A stretch of DNA of 5,326 nt from Chitinophagaceae bacterium (GCA_003534175.1 DPFD01000092.1:4967-10292); one strand, 5' to 3'; counted from the first letter of the stretch, positions 1 through 5,295 are shown. Translations and numbers: made by a program. The notes: generated by a model not told the origin, from the letters alone.

Positions 1-351
1 AGCCCGAGTGTTGCAAAAATCCTTCATGCCAAAGGCAAAGCAGAAGACGTGGAGCCTTCCGGACTGTACAACCCATGGTGGACGATGTACAAAAAAGGAA
101 TTGGCACGTCCCCTTACCAGGATGCCTGGGGACTGTTTGATCAGATCATCATTTCACATTCCTACCTCAATAAAGAACAGCCGCAGTATTTCTTCCGGCA
201 GGCCCACATATTCAATAAACCTTTCCTGGTTCAAAAAACAGGCAAATGGAGAAACTACAGTAAGCGTACCTGGGATGGCATCACTTACAACTATGGCTAC
301 AGTGATCACTTCCCCGTATATGTGGTGTTGCTGAAAAAGGTGACTCAATAA
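1..351 (+). CDS. Endonuclease/exonuclease/phosphatase family protein, C-terminal part (5' truncated by window)
   Basis: The frame is open from the first base, so this is the last 116 residues of a longer protein. The visible part fits the C-terminal half of the EEP fold (DNase I-like, Mg-dependent phosphodiesterases): a GLYNPWW segment, then DAWGLFDQIIIS at residues 41-52, and the terminal SDHFPV motif at 101-106, whose Asp-His pair belongs to the catalytic centre in this superfamily. The segment order (LYNP, G-T-Y-Q, W-LFDQII-S, SDH-PV) matches Bacteroidota members of unknown substrate that are often annotated simply as endonuclease. The N-terminal metal-binding residues and any signal peptide lie outside the window. 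A GTG codon at 49 lies inside the gene and is not a real start. The gene ends 3 bases before the stop of the convergent exonuclease, and no terminator hairpin lies between them. The fold is well supported; the substrate cannot be told. Confidence 0.85.
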   Translation, partial: SPSVAKILHAKGKAEDVEPSGLYNPWWTMYKKGIGTSPYQDAWGLFDQIIISHSYLNKEQPQYFFRQAHIFNKPFLVQKTGKWRNYSKRTWDGITYNYGYSDHFPVYVVLLKKVTQ

Positions 352-354
352 CCT

Positions 355-1092
355 TTACGCATAAACGATTTCAATTCCGCATTCCTCCAACGTGGGGTGC
401 TGAATCAGTCTGAGGAACACATTGGCGGTAGCTACGATATCTTTTTCGCAATAATGCGTAATGCGTTTGAGCGATTCAAGTCGCTGCCGTGCATCACCCT
501 GCCAGTAAAGTTTCCCCACCATGCTCCCATTGATATCATCCTTGGGCGACGGTACATTTAATACGGCCGACAACAGTTTCAGTGATGTGAAATTTTTATA
601 ATCACCGAATCGCCATAACTGAAAAGTATCCACTACCGGAACATCCCACGGCTTTACCTGCTGAAAGTTCAGGTACAACGGAACGGCTAATCCATTCACC
701 ATCAGCCTGCGGCAGATGAAGGGGATGTCGAACTCTCGGATATTGTGCCCTGCAAAATAGCGAATACCATTTTTAAAGAAGAGAGACGTTTCCTCCAGAA
801 ATTGCAGCAATAGTTTTTTTTCATCCGCCTGTGCATATGAGCGCACCCTGAACGATGGTGCTTCACCCATACTGAAGTATCCGATGGATATGCAAATAAT
901 TCTTGAAAATTCAGCCATTACACCTGCACGCTGTTCGTACAAAACAGCCGGCTCCTGCTCACTCATCGGCATCCTCCCTACTCGTTCATCCCACAATTCC
1001 TTCCAGGTTTCATCAAGCGCATCATATCCGGATGCACCCGTAGCGGTTTCAATATCAATGAACAATAATTTTTCTTTGTCGGGATGTTTCAT
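355..1092 (-). CDS. DEDDy-type 3'-5' exonuclease (DnaQ/PolB-like exonuclease domain)
   Basis: A 245-residue protein of the RNase H-like 3'-5' exonuclease superfamily. All exonuclease motifs are visible: motif I FIDIETA (Asp13, Glu15), motif II AGHNIREFDIPF (His116-Asn117 ... Phe121-Asp122), a VVDTFQLW segment (153-160) as in predicted PolB-like exonucleases, and motif III YCEKD (Tyr214, Asp218), where Tyr-x3-Asp marks the DEDDy subtype. The four metal-binding acids are present, so the protein should be active on single-stranded DNA or RNA 3' ends. No polymerase domain follows, so it is a stand-alone cytoplasmic nuclease, probably for repair or nucleic acid turnover; the exact role is inferred. 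The length suits stand-alone Bacteroidota members. The ATG at 1092 sits 11 residues before the first catalytic strand, and the upstream thioredoxin-like gene stops 5 bases away, so the two are probably co-transcribed. No Shine-Dalgarno sequence is seen. Confidence 0.88.
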   Translation of the reverse strand: MKHPDKEKLLFIDIETATGASGYDALDETWKELWDERVGRMPMSEQEPAVLYEQRAGVMAEFSRIICISIGYFSMGEAPSFRVRSYAQADEKKLLLQFLEETSLFFKNGIRYFAGHNIREFDIPFICRRLMVNGLAVPLYLNFQQVKPWDVPVVDTFQLWRFGDYKNFTSLKLLSAVLNVPSPKDDINGSMVGKLYWQGDARQRLESLKRITHYCEKDIVATANVFLRLIQHPTLEECGIEIVYA

Positions 1093-1097
1093 ATTGT

Positions 1098-1643
1098 TTA
1101 CTTGGTGCGCTTTGCTTTATCAAATGTTACATGCACATCAAAAGTTTTCAGCACAATAGGAACATACTTCCTGGGCTGATCTTTCTGTGTGAAGATGTAA
1201 ATATCTTTTCCTTGTTTTAGCATGGCCTGCCCATACCATATTTTTTCTTTTCCTTTAACGGTATAGCCATGCTTTTCCAGATCAGGCACCAGCCATTTCA
1301 AAGGATTGGTTTCATAAATCAATTTCGATTTACGGATGGGCGTATAATAGGCATCCGCCCAGAAATACAATGGCCCCGCAGGCGTGTGCTTCAACATTTT
1401 TTCATGGCGCTTTTCATTGTAATACTTTTTGTCGTAAATCGCCACGTACGGAATGTTCGGGTAGTCCTTCACGGTAGCTTCAAAATAATTTTGTTTTTCC
1501 ACACAGGGTGAACACCACAATGCTGCCAGGAAGATCAATGTAGTGTCGGGCAGTTTTTCAAAATCACGGGCTGTGATGGATACCTGTTGAGCCTGCGCAT
1601 TCAACTGAATGGCCATGCAAAAAAGTACGAGTAACTTTTTCAT
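1098..1643 (-). CDS. Secreted thioredoxin-like protein with CSPC motif
   Basis: A 181-residue protein with an N-terminal signal peptide: Lys2-Lys3, a hydrophobic stretch at 4-12, and a probable cleavage site after Ala18 in NAQA-QQ. It is therefore likely periplasmic. The Cys at position 9 is not in a proper lipobox. The mature N-terminus reads as a thioredoxin-fold start: a strand LIFLAALW followed by the redox motif WCSPC (Cys44, Cys47). The remainder, with many Lys, Tyr and Trp, is unlike ordinary thioredoxin; GPLYFWADA may hold the strand after the cis-proline, but this is uncertain. It could be a thiol oxidoreductase acting on envelope proteins, or a divergent member of the TlpA/thioredoxin-like group. 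Its start lies only 16 bases past the T-run of the preceding terminator, so expression depends on read-through or a promoter inside the upstream gene. It ends 5 bases before the exonuclease start. Confidence 0.75.
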   Translation of the reverse strand: MKKLLVLFCMAIQLNAQAQQVSITARDFEKLPDTTLIFLAALWCSPCVEKQNYFEATVKDYPNIPYVAIYDKKYYNEKRHEKMLKHTPAGPLYFWADAYYTPIRKSKLIYETNPLKWLVPDLEKHGYTVKGKEKIWYGQAMLKQGKDIYIFTQKDQPRKYVPIVLKTFDVHVTFDKAKRTK

Positions 1644-1659
1644 AATGATTATTTAAATG

Positions 1660-1693
1660 AAAAAAAACAGGACCTGCAGTTTCCTGCAGGCCC
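1660..1693 (-). terminator. Rho-independent terminator with GAAA loop, after the 140-residue gene
   Basis: Read on the minus strand, GGGCCTGCAG (1693-1684) pairs with CTGCAGGTCC (1679-1670) across a GAAA loop, giving a 10-bp stem with one G-U pair. Two bases later comes a run of eight T (1667-1660). The hairpin begins 8 bases beyond the stop codon of the 140-residue secreted protein. The T-run lies on the minus-strand side only, so the direction is clear. It also stands immediately before the start of the thioredoxin-like gene. Confidence 0.88.
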
Positions 1694-1701
1694 CGGTAAG
1701 T

Positions 1702-2124
1702 TTATGATTTTGCCAGTTTATCCCAGTCGATGTATCGATCGAATGTCAGTCTTACTTTTCCCTCTCTGGGCAAATACTGATACACGCCTGTTGCTTCAAC
1801 CGGTGCGTATTTTATTTCCGGAGATTTAATAACAATGGCGTGTGTGCAGTTTTTACAACGGAACCCGATTCCGGTGGTGCAACCACTGCGGCGCGTAGCA
1901 ATGCGCACACAAATTTCTATGGTCCAGGTTCCGGATACCCTGATGTCGATGAAGTTATCGGGAAAAATATCATTCCATAAATCCAGATCAAAATCGATGT
2001 ACTGCTTTTTGTTTTCATCCAGATAGACATGCATTTTTCCATCTTCGGTTTCAATAACCTTTGGTTTTTGAGCAAAAGAGAGCGTTGTAGCAAAAAGTGC
2101 GGCGATAAACATTAATGTTTTCAT
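1702..2124 (-). CDS. Secreted protein of unknown function with four cysteines
   Basis: The ATG at 2124 is preferred although the frame stays open to 2211. It starts a clean signal peptide, MKTLMFIAALFATTLSFAQ, with cleavage expected after Ala18, whereas the extra 29 upstream residues (with Pro, Arg and His) do not look like a protein start. The mature protein has about 122 residues and is probably periplasmic or surface-exposed. I do not recognise the family. Visible features are an acidic, aromatic stretch (residues 42-58), a possible beta-rich middle (IDIRVSGTWTIEICVRI), and four cysteines at 72, 82, 90 and 93, the last two as CKNC, flanked by Arg, Lys and His95. The cysteines could form disulfides in the envelope or bind a metal or heme-like ligand; there is no CxxCH motif. 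The neighbouring secreted CSPC protein could be a redox partner, which is only inference. A strong terminator follows the gene. Confidence 0.7.
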   Translation of the reverse strand: MKTLMFIAALFATTLSFAQKPKVIETEDGKMHVYLDENKKQYIDFDLDLWNDIFPDNFIDIRVSGTWTIEICVRIATRRSGCTTGIGFRCKNCTHAIVIKSPEIKYAPVEATGVYQYLPREGKVRLTFDRYIDWDKLAKS

Positions 2125-2364
2125 GTGTTTTAAAATTTTTGTGTTACGGATTGAATGAATGCCTTGCATGGCAGGAAGGCGGCTGCTGTTGAGTACGTAC
2201 AAACCAGGCACTTGAATAGCGGTACTTATCGTAAGGGTTTTTATATTGACCTATTAATCCGCCCTTCTTTCATCCCTTTGTTCGAAGCAATCAACAATTC
2301 AAAATTCATGGAACCGGATGACTGACGTAGGTGAAAACAACCTGTTCGCCGGAAGATTTTTCAC
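2125..2364. other. Left part of the long intergenic region, no gene seen
   Basis: This holds the upstream region of the minus-strand 140-residue gene. Only very short open frames occur on either strand apart from the N-terminal extension of that gene to 2211. I looked on the minus strand for the Bacteroidota promoter pattern (TAnnTTTG with an upstream TTG) and found no convincing copy. A perfect 8-base palindrome, GTACGTAC, lies at 2193-2200; its meaning is unknown. Confidence 0.6.
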
Positions 2365-2395
2365 AAAAAAAATAAGCTGCCCGAAGGCAGCTTAT
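2365..2395 (-). terminator. Rho-independent terminator with UUCG tetraloop
   Basis: On the minus strand, ATAAGCTGCC (2395-2386) and GGCAGCTTAT (2381-2372) form a perfect 10-bp stem around TTCG (2385-2382), the very stable C(UUCG)G tetraloop. Seven T follow directly (2371-2365). The + strand has no T-run after the stem, so the direction is clear. No coding gene precedes it on this strand between here and 2866, which is the main argument for the small RNA called at the same place. Confidence 0.88.
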
Positions 2396-2482
2396 AAAGT
2401 ATCTTCTTTTAAAATGGATGCATTGTTCAGGATTTAGCTTATTTCCCCAAATAACTAAAGCCGTAATTCATCAGAAGATACT
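2365..2482 (-). ncRNA. Candidate structured small RNA, long hairpin plus terminator
   Basis: Read on the minus strand, AGTATCTTCT (2482-2473) pairs perfectly with AGAAGATACT (2407-2398), closing a long imperfect hairpin of 85 nt. Inside, 2472-2463 pairs with 2426-2417 (one mismatch and two G-U pairs), GG 2462-2461 pairs with CC 2431-2430, TTTAG 2459-2455 with CTAAA 2437-2433, and TTATTT 2454-2449 with AAATAA 2444-2439 around a GGGG loop. A 9-nt bulge (2416-2408) lies on the 3' side only. Two bases after the closing stem begins a strong terminator. No protein gene lies upstream on this strand, so the unit looks like an independent transcript of about 118 nt. A weak promoter-like TATTAATG (2494-2487) would place the 5' end close to 2482. 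The long hairpin with an internal bubble recalls 6S-type RNAs, but this identity is unproven. A fold encoded on the + strand, or a repeat-derived hairpin, are alternatives. Confidence 0.5.
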
Positions 2483-2502
2483 AGGACATTAATATTCGAA
2501 AA

Positions 2503-2552
2503 ATCCATTTCCTTTTTTAAAAAGGTTGCCCAATGGACAACCTTTTATGGAT
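2503..2552. other. Hairpin with competing pairings, possible weak terminator
   Basis: AAAAGGTTG (2520-2528) pairs with CAACCTTTT (2538-2546), extended inside by CC/GG past one bulged A with a CAAT loop. An outer 6-bp pair ATCCAT (2503-2508) with ATGGAT (2547-2552) closes the whole. CCTTTTT (2511-2517) can pair instead with AAAAAGG (2519-2525), so two folds compete for the same arm. T-runs after the stem are short on both strands (four on +, five on minus), so it is at best a weak terminator and its direction is open. Confidence 0.55.
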
Positions 2553-2773
2553 CCCCAAAACTGAAACTATTAGAGGCAAGTAAAAGTGGCCTGTAAAATG
2601 TGAACGGCATTTCACAAGACCACCTTTATAAACAGGAGACACAACATTTCCAAAGGGATTGCAATACAGTTTAATTTATTTTGACCTGAATATTCAATGA
2701 TCTACTATTGATTAGATTTACAAAAAAACAGATTAAGTTTCTCATAAATCCGGGGAAATCACCCTGTTTTTTT
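2553..2773. other. Intergenic leader region of the signalling operon, no gene seen
   Basis: No plausible coding frame exists here on either strand. An imperfect hairpin spans 2581-2628: TGTGAA (2599-2604) with TTCACA (2611-2616), and GTGG (2586-2589) with CCAC (2620-2623), continued by AAAT-type pairs outside. CCTGT (2590-2594) could instead pair with ACAGG (2632-2636). A promoter-like TTATTTTG lies at 2676-2683, one base off TAnnTTTG, but the nearest upstream TTG (2659-2661) is only 14 bases away, which is short for this promoter class. Confidence 0.45.
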
Positions 2774-2802
2774 AGGGGAAAAATCCCCTTTTTTTTAAGG
2801 GG
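2774..2802 (+). terminator. Intrinsic terminator sharing an arm with an alternative hairpin, in the leader of the signalling operon
   Basis: On the + strand AGGGGA (2774-2779) pairs with TCCCCT (2784-2789) around AAAA, followed by seven more T (2790-2796), which is a compact intrinsic terminator. The same CCCCTT (2785-2790) can pair with AAGGGG (2797-2802), swallowing the T-run in its loop. The two folds exclude each other, as in terminator/antiterminator pairs. No + strand gene precedes it in the window after 351, so it ends either a short leader transcript or an unseen small RNA. It lies 64 bases before the first gene of the operon. Confidence 0.6.
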
Positions 2803-2811
2803 CATTATGTA

Positions 2812-2819
2812 CATATTTG
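2812..2819 (+). promoter_or_regulatory. Candidate Bacteroidota -7 promoter element for the signalling operon
   Basis: CATATTTG matches the Bacteroidota -7 consensus TAnnTTTG at all but the first base. It lies just downstream of the terminator and 47 bases before the ATG at 2867, giving a plausible A/T-rich untranslated leader of about 40 bases. The expected -33 TTG is not present; a T-run lies at about the right distance. Moderate to weak support. Confidence 0.35.
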
Positions 2820-2866
2820 ACCTGTTTCATTAAATCAATCCTTTTTAAACCATTAAAACCAATAAA

Positions 2867-3244
2867 ATGCCTGAAAAAATTTCTTTGGAATTAGCCAAAT
2901 CATACCTAAATAACTATCGGGAAACATTTGAATTAAAAGGGGTGCCACCAGATTCGTATTTCCAGTCTTACTTTCTGAACAAAGAAATCATTGATTCTAT
3001 TTTTGCACATGCTGAAGAAGCTGGCATAGAATGTAGTGGAATCAGGTTATATATAGGGAAGAAAACAACCCCTTCAAACGAAGATGTGGAAAATCAAATC
3101 ATGCATGTATCTGGTGAATACAATGTGGTAGTTATTGGAACCGATATTTCAGCATGCCCAATCACCGAAACTGGAGAAATTTATGACAACCTGAGCCCGT
3201 GCCCCTCTGCTTGTCCACCAGAATCTGATTTATTATCCAAATAA
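2867..3244 (+). CDS. Small protein of unknown function with Cys/Pro-rich C-terminus
   Basis: A 125-residue soluble protein with no signal peptide or membrane helix. The N-terminal half looks helical (ISLELAKSYLNNYRETF, then an amphipathic stretch around 36-52). The middle resembles an alpha/beta unit with strands GIRLYIGKK (58-66) and YNVVVIGTD (85-93). The tail carries IYDNLSPCPSACPP (105-118), with Cys112 and Cys116 spaced CxxxC among prolines; Cys56 and Cys97 are elsewhere. The pattern (GIR-Y-G, then VVVIG-D, then a Cys/Pro tail) recalls an uncharacterised family of small Bacteroidota proteins; this is from memory and no function is known to me. The ATG at 2867 follows an A-rich leader without a Shine-Dalgarno sequence. 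The gene ends 8 bases before the seven-helix membrane protein, so it is probably the first gene of the signalling operon and may be a ligand, modulator or cargo of that system. Base composition is AT-rich, like the next gene. Confidence 0.75.
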   Translation: MPEKISLELAKSYLNNYRETFELKGVPPDSYFQSYFLNKEIIDSIFAHAEEAGIECSGIRLYIGKKTTPSNEDVENQIMHVSGEYNVVVIGTDISACPITETGEIYDNLSPCPSACPPESDLLSK

Positions 3245-3252
3245 AAGCCGCT

Positions 3253-3909
3253 ATGCTAAATCCTTATGCCCTACCCCTGCTCATTATTATAGCCTTAGGA
3301 GTTATGCTGGGTATGGTAAAACGGAAAAACAGTGATAAAGCATTTCATACAGTAGTTGTATTGCTTGTTGTTACCTTCATCACCGAGTTAATTGCAAATA
3401 GTATTCACAACTTTGGATTTAAAACGAACGTAACGGTTTATAAGATATTTGACCCGCTTCAGGTTATCCTTTTTAGTTACATTTTTTATCACTTGTATCA
3501 ATTTAGAAAGTTGAAAATATTTGCTGTTTATGCCTGCATTGTAGCACTTATCTTATTAACTATTTCAACAATTATCAACATAAGCCCCAATGTAAATAAC
3601 TCCATTGGAGTAACTACTAAGTGTGCATTATATATATTACTGAGTCTTATAAAATTTTCGGAAATGCTGCAAACACCTTCCGAAGAAAACATTGTTGTTA
3701 ACCCAACATTCTGGTTTTGCTCAGCAGTTTTTTTCTTTTTCTCCGTAAACATTATGTTTTGGATAACGTTCAATCAAATCTCGGAATCTGCTGCTAAAAA
3801 CACAGCACGACTGATCCATGTTTATTGTAATTATATATTTTATAGTATTGTTGCATTGAGTTTCCTGTTGATACCTTCTAAAAACAAACTGCCGGATAGA
3901 TATGAATAA
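3253..3909 (+). CDS. Seven-helix integral membrane protein, probable sensor partner of the histidine kinase
   Basis: A 218-residue, strongly hydrophobic protein. Seven membrane segments can be read at about 6-22, 31-50, 62-82, 89-110, 117-137, 150-173 and 187-207. The positive charges (KRKNSDK after helix 1, RKLK after helix 3, SKNKLPDR at the C-terminus) fit an N-outside, C-inside topology. Loops are short, the longest being about 12-13 residues, so there is no sizeable extracytoplasmic domain; any signal must bind within the membrane bundle. I do not recognise a named family and see no catalytic motif. The last 8 bases overlap the start of the histidine kinase in another frame, which suggests coupled translation and roughly equal amounts of both proteins. 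Inference: it acts as the sensor subunit for the kinase, analogous to seven-helix sensors that in other systems are fused to the kinase. A transporter-like or structural role cannot be excluded. Confidence 0.82.
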   Translation: MLNPYALPLLIIIALGVMLGMVKRKNSDKAFHTVVVLLVVTFITELIANSIHNFGFKTNVTVYKIFDPLQVILFSYIFYHLYQFRKLKIFAVYACIVALILLTISTIINISPNVNNSIGVTTKCALYILLSLIKFSEMLQTPSEENIVVNPTFWFCSAVFFFFSVNIMFWITFNQISESAAKNTARLIHVYCNYIFYSIVALSFLLIPSKNKLPDRYE

Positions 3910-4648
3910 TCAGGTTTCCACTATATTTTTTGGAGCTACCGCTATATTCACTGTGCTGGTTTTTTTTATTATTCTGTTTGTGGTGTATTATAAGCAACGG
4001 CAAAGGGCACACTTGCTGGAAAAAAAATCTCTTCAGTCGGCGTTTGAGCAGGAAAAGATTATTTCAGTCATGGAAATTCAGGAACAAACTTTCAACGAAG
4101 TGAGCCGAGAAATTCATGATAATATCGGGCAGGTACTGAGTTTAGCACGCATGCAACTGAACAATCCGAATCAATCACATCCGGAAGCTATACAACATGC
4201 TGATGAATTACTGGAACAGGCCATTCGGGATATCCGCTCACTCAGCCATACCCTCAACACGTACAAAGTGCAGTCTATGGGTATAATAGAATCCACCATG
4301 CAATTGGTAGAACAATTGAAAAACACACGTCAATTCAACACAATCATCGAATTTGATAACGTGTATCCTGAACCGAAAGATTCGCACATTATCATATACC
4401 GGATGATTCAGGAAATTGTAAATAACATCATCAAACATTCAAAAGCCAGCGAAATAAAATTAAACATTCAAACCCGGAATGACATTACCAGCCTGACGAT
4501 CTCAGACAATGGCGTAGGTTTTAAACAGGCTTCACCACATCAGGGCATAGGCATGCGTAATCTCGCCGAAAGGGCTAAACTGGCCAATGCCTCTATTGAG
4601 TTTAACAGCAACAGCGGCAATGGCACTTCCATTCAAATTAAATTCTGA
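3902..4648 (+). CDS. Sensor histidine kinase, HisKA_3 (NarX/DesK-like) type
   Basis: A 248-residue kinase. One membrane helix (about 7-29) with hardly any residues outside is followed by a basic YYKQRQR stretch and a probable coiled coil (about 33-66). The dimerisation and phosphoacceptor domain carries REIHDNIGQ with His72 as the phosphorylated residue, the HisKA_3 pattern. The HATPase_c domain (about 160-248) shows the N box QEIVNNIIKHSKA (Asn174, Asn175), the G1 box SDNGVGF (201-207), and the G2 box GIGMRNLAERA (215-225). All catalytic parts are present, so it should autophosphorylate and transfer phosphate to the regulator encoded next. It has no PAS, HAMP, GAF or TPR sensor domain, making it a minimal kinase that probably takes its signal from the seven-helix protein whose gene overlaps it. 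Its TGA overlaps the ATG of the response regulator by 1 base. Confidence 0.93.
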   Translation: MNNQVSTIFFGATAIFTVLVFFIILFVVYYKQRQRAHLLEKKSLQSAFEQEKIISVMEIQEQTFNEVSREIHDNIGQVLSLARMQLNNPNQSHPEAIQHADELLEQAIRDIRSLSHTLNTYKVQSMGIIESTMQLVEQLKNTRQFNTIIEFDNVYPEPKDSHIIIYRMIQEIVNNIIKHSKASEIKLNIQTRNDITSLTISDNGVGFKQASPHQGIGMRNLAERAKLANASIEFNSNSGNGTSIQIKF

Positions 4649-5295
4649 TGAAGACAAAAATTGCGATCATAGACGACCATACGCTGATGCGCAACGGACT
4701 GCAAGGCATTATCAATGCATTCAGTGAATATGAAGTAATGATGCAGTGTGAGAACGGAAAAGATTTTATTCATCAGTTGAATGGTGTGTCATCCACTCCG
4801 GATATTGTGCTCCTCGATATCAATATGCCTGAGATGGATGGCTTTGAAACCGCTGAATGGATCAGAATCCATAAACCGGAAATAAAAATTCTGGTGTTGA
4901 GCATGTTGAATAGTGAAGAGGTGATTATTCGCATGTTGCGCCTCGGAGCATCGGGCTATATTTTAAAAGACAGCAAACCGGAAGTGCTGCGTATGGCACT
5001 GAACAACATTCGCGACCACGGTTTTCATTCAAATGAATTACTGAACCCCAGATTATTTTTTACGCTCCAGCAATCGAACGGAAAAAATAACGGTGCATCG
5101 GTATTATCCAATCGTGAAAGTGAATTCATTCAACTGGCGGCCAGCGATCTCACCTATCGGGAAATTGCAGAGAAAATGAATACCAGTCCGAAAACCATTG
5201 AAAACTACCGGGAAGCCCTGTTTGAAAAACTGGAGGTAAAGAGCCGCGTAGGGCTTGTACTGGCAGGCATCCGGGCGGGATGGATTAAGATTTAA
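4648..5295 (+). CDS. Response regulator, NarL/LuxR family, DNA-binding
   Basis: A 215-residue protein with a receiver domain (about 3-120) and a LuxR-type helix-turn-helix (about 152-213). The acidic pocket is Asp9-Asp10, the phosphoacceptor is Asp57 in LLDINMPEMDG, and the conserved switch residues Ser85 and Lys107 (GYILKD) are present, so the receiver should be functional. The output domain reads LSNRESEFIQLAASDLTYREIAEKM, continued by NTSPKTIENYREALFEKL, with the recognition helix around SPKTIENYREAL (180-191). It is the expected partner of the HisKA_3 kinase just upstream, and the TGATG junction implies coupled translation. Phosphorylation should promote dimerisation and binding to target promoters; targets cannot be read from the window, although self-regulation of this operon is common for such pairs. 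The gene ends 31 bases before the window edge; a full terminator is not visible, but the last bases may begin one. Confidence 0.94.
   Translation: MKTKIAIIDDHTLMRNGLQGIINAFSEYEVMMQCENGKDFIHQLNGVSSTPDIVLLDINMPEMDGFETAEWIRIHKPEIKILVLSMLNSEEVIIRMLRLGASGYILKDSKPEVLRMALNNIRDHGFHSNELLNPRLFFTLQQSNGKNNGASVLSNRESEFIQLAASDLTYREIAEKMNTSPKTIENYREALFEKLEVKSRVGLVLAGIRAGWIKI

Noticed and set aside
8..334. Open frame of about 108 codons on the + strand in a second frame
   Set aside because: It overlaps the EEP-family frame, which carries the diagnostic SDHFPV end motif; this product has no family features.
884..1159. Open frame of about 91 codons on the + strand
   Set aside because: It lies antisense over the 5' end of the exonuclease and the 3' end of the thioredoxin-like gene, both of which have clear protein features; the antisense product shows none.
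2193..2200. Palindrome GTACGTAC as an operator
   Set aside because: Eight bases alone, with no second copy nearby and no mapped promoter, are not enough to call a site.
2125..2211. N-terminal extension of the 140-residue secreted protein by 29 residues to an ATG at 2211
   Set aside because: The extension would bury a clean signal peptide that begins at the ATG at 2124, and its composition does not look coding.
2414..2437. Possible seven-residue leader peptide frame
   Set aside because: It falls inside the long hairpin, has no start signal and no run of one amino acid, and is too far from the operon to act as an attenuator peptide.
2365..2866. RNase P RNA, tmRNA or SRP RNA in the intergenic region
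   Set aside because: I looked for the conserved cores of these RNAs (RNase P P4-type segments, tmRNA acceptor ends, SRP loop) on both strands and saw none.
3528..3773. Open frame of about 81 codons on the minus strand
   Set aside because: It lies inside the seven-helix protein gene, which has a coherent membrane topology; the antisense frame has no recognisable features.
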